A stretch of DNA of 36,682 nucleotides. Origin: Planctomycetota bacterium. Its GTDB lineage: Bacteria > Planctomycetota > UBA1135 > UBA2386. The position numbers and the translations under genes are program-made. The notes beneath the pieces were generated by a model, which was given only the letters and a program-made list of their open reading frames with translations, had not been told where the DNA came from and did no database searches. This document shows positions 7,505 through 14,557 of the stretch, piece by piece. The stretch covers positions 1-36,682 of the forward strand of contig JAPYTD010000044.1 of the NCBI GenBank assembly GCA_029936315.1, read 5' to 3'. How positions within the stretch are numbered: position 1 is the stretch's first letter; each line of letters starts with the position of its first letter.

Positions 7505-9007
7505 ATGCACATTCAGAGTAGATGCCTCAGCAAGTTGCTGGGCGCGATTCGTCCGAACCGCGCCCAGCCTGTCCACGCCGGGGGAGTCCCGGTTCGCAAA
7601 GGCGGCGGCGCCTTCGCACTTCTCGCTCTCGCTGCGGTTGCCGCGCCAGCCGCTGCGCAACAATCGCCCTACTCAGTTCGGCTGCCAACGGAACAGCAGG
7701 TTTCCCCCACGGTGGCCTTCACTGTCTCCCTTTCACCGGTCGACGCCAAGCCCGGCGCGACGGTCACGCTAACCGTGGAGACGGACATTCAGCCCGGTTG
7801 GCATATCTCTGCCGTCGGTGAAGAACTGAGTGACTCCCCGTCTTTACCGACCAGCATCGGCTTTGAGGCACGTGGCCTCACTGCAATCGACACGCAGTTC
7901 ACGCCGTCGGTGAAGCCCCGCGCGGTGAAGATCGGTGACGCAACCCATCTCCAGCACACGGGCTCCTTGTCATGGAGACGTACGTACCGAGTCCTCGAGC
8001 AGGCAACGACCTACTCCGGAACAGGGTCGATTCGGTTTCAAGCCTGTGATGAAGAACTCTGCCTACCGCCCATCACTCTGCCGTTCACCCTGGGCGCCGA
8101 AACGACCGCCCCACGGAAACCGACAACACTTCAAGTCCTTGCCCACAAGGCGATGGGGAAACCAACCACCATCGTACTCGCGGAGACCAAGCTTGAACGC
8201 AGGTTGATCAACCCCAGCGGGTTGGTCACTGCGGATCCGCAGAAGGACATTGGCGAGTACGTCAAGCAACTCAGGGCCTCCATGCAAGCCAGGGAACCCT
8301 TGACCTTGGGCGGCGCGATCGAGATAGACGGATCCTCTGTCACCCTCTACATCGCCAATCAAGAGGAGTACAGCTTGGTGAACACCGGCGCCGGCAACAC
8401 CAACTTCCAGAACACCGCCACCTACATCTCGATCGACTACAACAGTGATGGCCGGATCGAAGCTTATGAGTCGCTGGCCAGCAACCTCCCGATCCGCATC
8501 TTTGACTCGATGTTTGTCGTCACCGAGATCAGCAAGAGCAAGAAGTTGATCGCTCTGCAGCAAGTGGACATCCCACTCGCCGGTGCGGTCCTCAATCGGA
8601 AGTGTCCCGACTTCTCGTACAAAACCGTCGATGGCCAGACCGTCTCGACAGACAGCATTCTAGGCAAGACGACGATCCTCGATATCTGGGCCGTCACTTG
8701 ACACAACTGCTATGAAAAATTTCCGCTAGTTCAGCGGATGCAAGACAAATACACGACCGAGAAGCTCAGCGTCATTCTGCTGAGCACGGATCAAACCAAG
8801 GAGCTCTACCACAGCCGGGCAGCGAAGCTCTTCGAGGAGTACGGTGGCGGCAACTGGCCAAGCGTTATCTTTCCCGACGGCTTTACGAGCGCCCTCCGGT
8901 TTGGTGGTTTCGGCTATGGCAAGCTCATCATCGATGCGGATGGGATCATTCGCAGCGTGGGCGAATACGACGTCGAGAAGAGCCTGAAGCGCATCTTTGG
9001 TCACTAG
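7505..9007 (+). CDS. candidate selenoprotein: DsbD-alpha-like domain fused to TlpA/ResA-like thioredoxin domain (in-frame TGA = Sec399)
   Basis: Read through one in-frame TGA (8699-8701), this gives a 500-residue exported redox protein. After a long basic N-region comes a signal sequence (about 34-51, ending APAAAQQ). Residues 67-197 resemble the DsbD N-terminal domain, including the cysteine motif ACDEELCLPP (Cys181, Cys186). A canonical EF-hand loop, DYNSDGRIEAYE, is at 311-322. Residues 366-500 match TlpA/ResA thioredoxins: CPDF-KTVDGQTV, then LDIWAVT-TGA-HNCYEKFP, which aligns position by position with LNFWATWCGPCRKEMP. The TGA replaces the first catalytic Cys; the second is Cys402. Frame and codon use continue cleanly to TAG. 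A SECIS-type hairpin follows. The usual cis-Pro site near residue 475 reads GYGK instead of GVPT. Alternatives are a sequencing error (TGC to TGA) or a pseudogene; the hairpin and intact downstream domain favour selenocysteine. Confidence 0.82.
8699..8701 (+). other. in-frame TGA, proposed selenocysteine codon (U399)
   Basis: The TGA occupies the first position of the thioredoxin active-site C-x-x-C and makes T-U-H-N-C. A TGA exactly at a catalytic cysteine, in an otherwise intact frame, is the standard signature of a selenoprotein. A random nonsense mutation would rarely hit this codon. Confidence 0.8.
8722..8738 (+). promoter_or_regulatory. putative bacterial SECIS hairpin 1
   Basis: TCCGCT (8722-8727) pairs with AGCGGA (8733-8738) around the 5-base loop AGTTC. 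The loop begins 26 bases after the TGA, its second base is G, and a U follows the G, as in the bacterial SECIS model (a small stem-loop shortly after the UGA, with G in the first two loop positions, read by SelB). TGC (8708-8710) with GCA (8740-8742) may add a lower stem across an internal loop. It lies within coding sequence, as bacterial SECIS elements do. Confidence 0.72.
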
Positions 9008-9016
9008 CTGCTAGTA

Positions 9017-9045
9017 GTCGCACCGCACTTTGAATCGCCTACACT
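9017..9045 (+). repeat. intergenic repeat, copy C (3' half only)
   Basis: Starting 10 bases after the stop of the first selenoprotein candidate, 29 bases repeat the second half of copy A with a single base deleted, including TTTGAATCGCCTACACT. The 5' half (the GGTTGGTTGGG part) is absent. TACACT at 9040-9045 could be the -10 box for the beta-helix gene. Confidence 0.7.
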
Positions 9046-9209
9046 CACCGCTCCCCCACAGCGACCCCGCAACCGCCATCTGATCATGTTCGCGATTCTC
9101 GGTTGCAAAGCAGGTCGTCGCCACATGGATGAGCTTGGGCGAGGGTGACGACTGGCGTCGCCGCCCACCACACACAATCCAACCCATCGCTGCATTTCCC
9201 GAGGACCTC

Positions 9210-10523
9210 ATGCAATCCATCCGTTCCCGCAGACACTCCTTGCCGCACCGTCTTCCGCGCCTTTGCCGATCTGGTGTAGTCCGGGCCATCCAAGCACAAG
9301 CCCTTTTGTTCGGTCGCTTGCTGGCCGCTGCATCGCTGGTCATCGGCGCGTCTTTCGCACAGCAGACCTGGATCGTGGACGCCGGCGGTGTCGGCGTCCC
9401 CGGCGTGCATTTCACACAAGTCCAGCCCGCTGTGGATGCCGCGGCCCCCGGCGACCGTATCGAGGTCCGCGGCAGCTACTACTACCCCGGCTTCACGATC
9501 GACCGCGGCGTCTCGGTCTATGCGGTCCAGAACGCATCTTGTTCGTCGATCAACGTGTCGGGAGTGGCGACCAGCGACCAGGCATCGCTGTACGGCTTCG
9601 CCAACATCGGCGGGCTGTTCGTCACCGCCTGCGCCGGCACGGTGCACGTGCAGGCCACCTCGGTCAGCTACGTCGCTGTCACCGACCCCGCCATCGAGAT
9701 CACCAACAGCGACCGCGTCTACCTGCGTGATGTCTCTGTCGCCTGGTTGCCGAACTTCGGCACTTGGTGGGCGCCGCCCGCCGTGCGCCTGGCCAACAGT
9801 GATGTCGTGTTCGACCAGTGCACCATCATCGGCGCGCCAGGCGACGGGCTCGGCGGAACCGCGAGCACCGCGTTGTTCGTCGACTTCTGGTCGACCGCGC
9901 TGGTGGTCGGCGGCAGACTCCAAGGCGGCTGGGGCCAGGGCGGCAGTTACCAGGGGCCCGGCATTGGCTGTGAAGGTCCGGGTATAGCCGGACCGGCGAT
10001 TGACGGCGGCGGCCGGACCGTTGCGCTCGCGGGCGCAGAAATACTCGGCGGCTCTGGCATGCCGAGCACATCGGGGTGCCCCGCTGGCATTGCGGCTCCG
10101 GCGGTGACGCCGATGGCGACCGGGTTTGGCCAGACGCTGCTTGCGTACGGCTGCATCGTGCAGCCCCCCTGCACCGCCTGCCCGACGGAGTCGCTCGCCT
10201 ACCTGAGTTCGCCGTCGCAGACTTCGATTGGCACGACCGTCTCGATCGACGTGCAGGGTGCGAACGCAGACCTGGTCGGCCTGTTCGCAGATCTCAACCA
10301 CACGGCGCTCGTGATCCCGGGTTTCGACGTTCCGTGGACGCTGTCGACGAGCCCCGTGGCGCTGGCGGCGTTCGTGCTGCCGGCGAACGGCACAGCCAGC
10401 TACTCGCAGGTCGTGCCCAACCAACCATCGTTGCTCCACCTCGCAGTCTACTATCAGGGAGTCAGTTGGTCGCCCGCGAACGGCCTCGACGCCACTGGCC
10501 CGACCGTGCTCCAGATTCGGTGA
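9210..10523 (+). CDS. secreted right-handed beta-helix protein
   Basis: A 437-residue exported protein. ATG at 9210 is preferred over the earlier frame start at 9129: GAGG at 9201-9204 sits five bases before it, one of the few good Shine-Dalgarno sites here. The long N-region ends in a hydrophobic signal, LLAAASLVIGASFAQQ. The next 200 residues have the short beta-strand, Asp/Gly/Asn-turn rhythm of a parallel beta-helix (pectin-lyase-like), opening with FTQVQPAVDAAAPGDRIEV, typical of such helices in secreted carbohydrate-binding or lyase proteins. No catalytic residues can be assigned. The glycine-rich middle (GGWGQGGSYQGPG) may be a loop or linker. The last 110 residues form a separate beta-sandwich-like domain ending SWSPANGLDATGPT, resembling the tails of other secreted proteins in this window. 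Confidence 0.78.
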   Translation: MQSIRSRRHSLPHRLPRLCRSGVVRAIQAQALLFGRLLAAASLVIGASFAQQTWIVDAGGVGVPGVHFTQVQPAVDAAAPGDRIEVRGSYYYPGFTIDRGVSVYAVQNASCSSINVSGVATSDQASLYGFANIGGLFVTACAGTVHVQATSVSYVAVTDPAIEITNSDRVYLRDVSVAWLPNFGTWWAPPAVRLANSDVVFDQCTIIGAPGDGLGGTASTALFVDFWSTALVVGGRLQGGWGQGGSYQGPGIGCEGPGIAGPAIDGGGRTVALAGAEILGGSGMPSTSGCPAGIAAPAVTPMATGFGQTLLAYGCIVQPPCTACPTESLAYLSSPSQTSIGTTVSIDVQGANADLVGLFADLNHTALVIPGFDVPWTLSTSPVALAAFVLPANGTASYSQVVPNQPSLLHLAVYYQGVSWSPANGLDATGPTVLQIR

Positions 10524-10554
10524 TCCGCTCGACAAGGGCCTGACGATCCGCAGA

Positions 10555-10571
10555 CCGGCAACGATTGCCGG
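10555..10571 (+). terminator. hairpin after beta-helix gene
   Basis: CCGGCAA (10555-10561) and TTGCCGG (10565-10571) form a perfect 7-bp stem with loop CGA, 31 bases after the stop. No T-run follows, so termination is inferred from position and stem strength only. Confidence 0.4.
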
Positions 10572-10724
10572 GGACGCGACGGGCAAGCAGAAGCCTTAGA
10601 GGGAAGTTGTCGACCATCTGGCCGAATCATCGGCATCCATGCGGCCGATGTAACTCAAGCACCCGGAGCGCGATCGAGTTTCCGGATAGCACGCGTCTTC
10701 CACCAGCAAGATGCGATCGGGGCC

Positions 10725-10742
10725 CATGGGGATCGCCCCATG
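10725..10742. repeat. inverted repeat CATGGGG/CCCCATG
   Basis: A perfect 7-bp inverted repeat with a 4-base loop (ATCG), 183 bases after the end of the beta-helix gene. It could be a second terminator or an operator; nothing nearby decides. Confidence 0.4.
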
Positions 10743-10916
10743 TTGCGGCCCGGAAGGCGGCCCTACCAGCGGCAGTAAGGCCCGGATTTGGCCTAGGTTC
10801 GGTGTAATCGAAGAAGCTTGCGGAGGTTTCCATTTGGTAACAAATGAGACTGCACGGTGTGATCGTCAAAGATCCGATACCCTGTGGACTGTCCATATAC
10901 CCAATCAAGAAAACCA

Positions 10917-12050
10917 ATGCGAACAACGATGCAATGGCTGGTAGTCTGCGCGATGGCATGCGGTGCGACTGCTCAGGAAGGATTGCCGCAGAGCGGCGAA
11001 GTGACTCTGAAGGCCAAAATCCGGCGTAATCAGAAACTCTTGCTGCCGAGCGAAGCAGCCACTCCGGTGGCGACGGGCTTCCACTTCCAAGATGGCTTCG
11101 GTGCGGACTTCCGCGCCAACATTGACGGCACCGCGTTGCTGATCGATGCCGACGGCGACGGCACGCTTGAGACTCGCGTCGAAGGCGAGACGGGCTTTGT
11201 GGTCCTGACCAACAACGGTCGCCGCTACGGCGTGTCGTTGTCGGCCAAGCCAAGCTGGAGCTTCAAGGCTGGCTCGGAGGTCGCGGGCAAGATTGGCTCG
11301 ACCAAGATCCGCCTGATCGACCAGAACCACAACGGCAGTTTCAACGACATCGGCGAAGACGCGATGGTGGTTGGCAACGGCCGCGCCGCGAGCTTCCTGT
11401 CCGAGGTCATCTCGATCGACGGCGAGCTTCGCAACCTGAAGGTTGCAGCCGATGGCAGCAAACTGAGCTACTCGCTGTTCACCGGCGACGTCGGCAAGCT
11501 GTCGTTGCACGCGGTGACGGATGGCAAGGTGATGGCTGCCGTGCTCAACAGCAAGGACGGTCGTTACTCGGTGCACCTCAGCAAGCAGGACGCCGAAGTG
11601 CTCGTGCCGGCTGGTGATTACCTGTTGCACTCCGGTGTGTTGTCGCTGGCGGGTAGCCGCGTGACGATGCAGAAGGGTCGCAGCAAGGCGATCACGGTTG
11701 CCGCGAAGGCCGAGCAAAAGCTCAGTTGGGGTGGCCCGGCGAAGGCTGAGTTCGCTTACCAAGAAAAGGGCGATGAACTGGTCTTCGATCCGAACCGCAT
11801 CTGGTTCTATGGCGCGACCAACGAAGAATACCGCGACTGGAATCCAGTCGGCAAGTCGCCGTTGATCGTGATCACCGACAAGGCCACCGGCAAGATCGTT
11901 GCCGAGGCTAGATTTCCAGGGAGTTGTTGAGGCCGTGGCCTCGTACCGGTCGCCGTGAGCGTGCCGAACAACGTCCTGAACATCTCGATTGAAATGCGTT
12001 TCGACAACTGGGCCTTTGGCGAGATTGTCGGTTCCCCCCGAGGTGAGTAG
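10917..12050 (+). CDS. candidate selenoprotein with vicinal Cys337-Sec338 (in-frame TGA)
   Basis: Without readthrough this is a 337-residue exported protein ending at TGA (11928-11930) directly after a Cys codon. Through the TGA the frame stays open for 39 codons to TAG at 12048, with coding-like third positions (about 74% G/C) and an amphipathic beta-strand pattern (LVPVAVSVP, LNISIEMRF), giving 377 residues. The site reads PGSC-U-GRG, a Cys-Sec pair. ATG 10917 is chosen because MRTTMQWLVVCAMACGATAQ is a signal peptide. Two EF-hand-like loops follow (DADGDGTLETR, DQNHNGSFNDIG), then beta-sandwich-like sequence. I do not recognise the family. A SECIS-like hairpin lies 23 bases after the TGA, and a strong hairpin 26 bases after TAG suits a gene ending there. 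The alternative is a simple stop at TGA. Confidence 0.62.
11928..11930 (+). other. in-frame TGA, proposed selenocysteine codon (U338)
   Basis: This TGA follows TGT (Cys337), so decoding as selenocysteine gives a vicinal Cys-Sec pair like those at the redox-active tails of some reductases. Unlike the first TGA, it cannot be aligned to a known active site here, so support rests on the continuing frame and the hairpin. Confidence 0.55.
11947..11966 (+). promoter_or_regulatory. putative bacterial SECIS hairpin 2
   Basis: CGGTCGC (11947-11953) pairs with GCG-T-GCCG (11959-11966), including one U-G wobble and one bulged U (11962). The 5-base loop is CGTGA. The loop starts 23 bases after the TGA, its second base is G and the next is U, matching hairpin 1 in loop size, position of the G and distance. 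Confidence 0.5.
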
Positions 12051-12076
12051 TCACCGCTAGTCCGCAACCCGATTAG

Positions 12077-12106
12077 CCATGCGCGGTGAGCGTTCCGCGC
12101 GCATGG
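12077..12106 (+). terminator. 9-bp hairpin after second selenoprotein candidate
   Basis: CCATGCGCG (12077-12085) pairs perfectly with CGCGCATGG (12098-12106) around a 12-base loop. It begins 26 bases after the TAG that would end the extended frame. There is no T-run. It may terminate that gene or belong to the leader of the operon starting at 12212. Confidence 0.45.
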
Positions 12107-12115
12107 TTGGTCGCC

Positions 12116-12139
12116 ACCGTGGTTAATCGCGACCACGGT
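12116..12139 (+). promoter_or_regulatory. 8-bp hairpin in front of the Bat-type operon
   Basis: ACCGTGGT (12116-12123) pairs perfectly with ACCACGGT (12132-12139) around the 8-base loop TAATCGCG, 72 bases before the operon's first ATG. As a near-palindrome it could be an operator or a leader structure. Confidence 0.35.
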
Positions 12140-12211
12140 TTCGCCATCCACTTGGGCCGCGTTCGTTCCCCAGCGAATGCCGTCAACCCCCGCACTACCC
12201 CTTCCGGGCCC

Positions 12212-14557
12212 ATGCTCCGTATCCAGCCCACTGTCGGCTTTTTGGCCACTGCGATGCTTGTGCTCGCATTTGGCGTGCAGGCGCAACGCGTGCAGCTGCA
12301 CCAGGGAGAGGCGCGCATTCCGGTGCGTGTTCTCGGTGGTCGCTTGGTTGCGCGCTGCCAGTTGTCGTCGCCGACCTCGAGCGCGCCGGTCAACCTTTGG
12401 CTCGCCTACGACAAGCCGTGTGGTCTTGAACTGCACAACAAGGTTGCGGCGGGGCTCGCCGTTGAGCAGCCCGACGGCACGATGCTGCCGATCACGATTG
12501 AGTTGCCGGGCCTCGACATCGAAGTCGACATGCGCGAGCACGGTGACGAACAAGCGATGGAGGACTTCACCAAGCGCTACGCGCCGCAGATGGAGGAGAT
12601 CTCGGTCGCAGGAACGATTGGCGGCAAGATCCTGTCGCAGTACGAAGTCACCTACGATCTCGCTCGCGGTCAGGTTCGTTTGAAGCCTGCTGTCGATCGC
12701 GAAGGCGCGCGGCCCGATGGTCCGGAGAAGCACTACGTGCCCGGTTCGGTTGCCGGCGACATCGCGTGGATGCCCGCCAAGCTTGCCAACGGCCAGGTGC
12801 GCATGCTCGGCATCGGCTCATCACGCTACGATGCCGTTGTCGACGAAGACTTCTGCTTCGAAGTCGACCAACCCGGAGGCCAGATCGGCTCGGTCGTCGT
12901 GGCCGGCTTCGATCTCTCGAAAGTGGTGGCGTGGCGTCCGGAATCCTACGACCACGTGCACCGTGACGGCGCGCTCGCGACATTGGGGCTCGGCTTCCTG
13001 CAGAGCTTCCGCGTGCACATCGATACCAAGAATGGTTGGATCGGCCTGACTCGCGTCAAGCAGTTGCCGTTCCCCGCCGAAGAGGCGGCGTTCTTTGTGG
13101 CGCGCGCCGAAGAAGAAGTGGATCCGCTGCTCGAATGGATCAAGCAGCACGGCGAGAGCCGGCTGGCAGGCGAGGCCGCCAGCATGTTGTTGCAGATGCA
13201 GGTAGATGAAGGTGCCGACGCCAAAGACATTGAGCCGGCGTTGCGTTGGATGCACGAGACGCGCCCTGCCGACATGAAGGCGACCGAAGCGCTGCTGACG
13301 GTCGACATGTTGGTGCAGAGCAGGCGTCCGGACCTGGCAGTGATGGCTGGTCGCCTCGGCATCGACGGCGGCCGCAAGGACCGCTACCCCGAGGCAACGC
13401 ATCGCTTGCACGTTCGCCTGGGCGAGTTGCTGCTCGAGATGAAGGACCAGCGCGGCGCCTGGGAACACTTGATGTCGGCCGCGTTTGGCTTGACGGATGC
13501 GTTTGGCTCGGCTGATCGCGCCAAGGTCAACCTGCTGCTCGGTCGCGTCTACGAACTGCAAGGCAAGCATCGTCGTGCGATGTCGCGCTACGTGCAGGCC
13601 GTGATCTCGCCGGAGTTTGGTCCGCAAGCCGTGCCGCTGATGGAAAATCTGCAGTCGAAGATGGGCGGTGCGCCGTTCTCCTACGAACTCGTAGATCGTT
13701 TGATCTCCGGCAAGGTACGCAGCATGACGGCGCCGACGCGCTTCGTCGCGAGCGGCAAGAACGACAACAACCGCTGCGTATTGATCGAGCACATCACCAA
13801 CCCGCACCTCGGTCAGAAGCAGGGCGAAAGGTGGCGCGCATTCACCGAAGGCGGCGCCATGGTCTTCGAAGCACTGCAGAGCCACTTCCCTGTCGACCGC
13901 GTCACGATGCTGTCGTACCACGTCGACGCGCCGCAGCCGGTGGCGTTGATGAACGAGGTCTCAATGGCGATGGCCGACTCGGTTGGCAAGAAGCCGGTGT
14001 TCCTCGTCAATGGCCGTGAAGCCGGTCCCGGTGCTTGTCGCTACCCCGATGCTGACAGCGTCTACCAGGACGTTCGCGATGTGACGCTGCAAGGTCTGCG
14101 TCGCAAGAGCCCGTTCACGATGACGATCTCGGCGCGCCTCGAGCAAGGTGTGGTGCGAGGCACCCTGCAGATCAAGGGGCCGACACGCTTGGGTCGCAAT
14201 GTTGAATTGACCCTCGCGGAGAAGGGCGCCATCTACCCGGGCCTCGGCGCGACGGTTGTGCACCGCATGGTCGCCCGCGCCGCATTGACCGAACGCGTTC
14301 GCGGCATCAAGTGGCAACCGACCAACGGCGTCATGGAGGTCCCGTTCGAGCGCGCGCTCAACGACATCGAAGCAGCCAACCTCGCGTTTCTAGATGCCTA
14401 CGAACAGCGGGGCGGTTCGCCGGCCTCGCGGTTGTCGACGCGCCTCGCGAAGGACCAACTTGTGGTCGTTGCAGCCTTGCGCGAGCCCGGCACCCGCATT
14501 GTCGAGCAATCGGTGCAGTGCGACGTGCTGCTCGCGGGTCATGAGGGCCAACGATGA
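12212..14557 (+). CDS. secreted protein: catalytically dead aspartic-protease-like fold, TPR-like middle, thioredoxin-like C-terminal domain
   Basis: First gene of the operon, 781 residues. The frame opens at 12086, but ATG 12212 begins a clear signal peptide (MLRIQPTVGFLATAMLVLAF). Residues 28-280 resemble two halves of a retropepsin/pepsin fold, each closing with the typical strand pattern (ILSQYEVTYDLARGQVRL; LGLGFLQSFRVHIDTKNGWI). The expected D-T/S-G motifs are D67-K-P in the first half and G-I-G-S-S at 200-204 in the second, so protease activity is unlikely. Residues 285-510 are helical, TPR-like. From about 515 (NRCVLIEHITNP) the sequence resembles thioredoxin-fold proteins of the Omp28/DUF1223 kind, through KKPVFLVNGREAG, but the CxxC site is missing. 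The stop overlaps the next start (ATGA). Assignments are from motif pattern only. Confidence 0.65.
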   Translation: MLRIQPTVGFLATAMLVLAFGVQAQRVQLHQGEARIPVRVLGGRLVARCQLSSPTSSAPVNLWLAYDKPCGLELHNKVAAGLAVEQPDGTMLPITIELPGLDIEVDMREHGDEQAMEDFTKRYAPQMEEISVAGTIGGKILSQYEVTYDLARGQVRLKPAVDREGARPDGPEKHYVPGSVAGDIAWMPAKLANGQVRMLGIGSSRYDAVVDEDFCFEVDQPGGQIGSVVVAGFDLSKVVAWRPESYDHVHRDGALATLGLGFLQSFRVHIDTKNGWIGLTRVKQLPFPAEEAAFFVARAEEEVDPLLEWIKQHGESRLAGEAASMLLQMQVDEGADAKDIEPALRWMHETRPADMKATEALLTVDMLVQSRRPDLAVMAGRLGIDGGRKDRYPEATHRLHVRLGELLLEMKDQRGAWEHLMSAAFGLTDAFGSADRAKVNLLLGRVYELQGKHRRAMSRYVQAVISPEFGPQAVPLMENLQSKMGGAPFSYELVDRLISGKVRSMTAPTRFVASGKNDNNRCVLIEHITNPHLGQKQGERWRAFTEGGAMVFEALQSHFPVDRVTMLSYHVDAPQPVALMNEVSMAMADSVGKKPVFLVNGREAGPGACRYPDADSVYQDVRDVTLQGLRRKSPFTMTISARLEQGVVRGTLQIKGPTRLGRNVELTLAEKGAIYPGLGATVVHRMVARAALTERVRGIKWQPTNGVMEVPFERALNDIEAANLAFLDAYEQRGGSPASRLSTRLAKDQLVVVAALREPGTRIVEQSVQCDVLLAGHEGQR

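Larger units (their letters stand above)
10524..10916. other. intergenic region with two hairpins
   Basis: 393 bases without a gene that I can support. Two perfect 7-bp hairpins are listed separately (10555-10571 and 10725-10742). A possible -10, TACCCT at 10878-10883, lies 34 bases before the next ATG with no recognisable -35. Short open frames on both strands lack any family resemblance. Confidence 0.5.

Noticed and set aside
8738..9007. Separate small protein starting at ATG 8738
   Set aside because: It is in the same frame as the upstream gene and is the second half of one thioredoxin domain; an independent start would lack the active site.
9084..10586. 500-codon minus-strand open frame opposite the beta-helix gene
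   Set aside because: Arg/Ala/Gly-rich composition typical of a shadow frame; the plus strand has a signal peptide, Shine-Dalgarno and beta-helix pattern.
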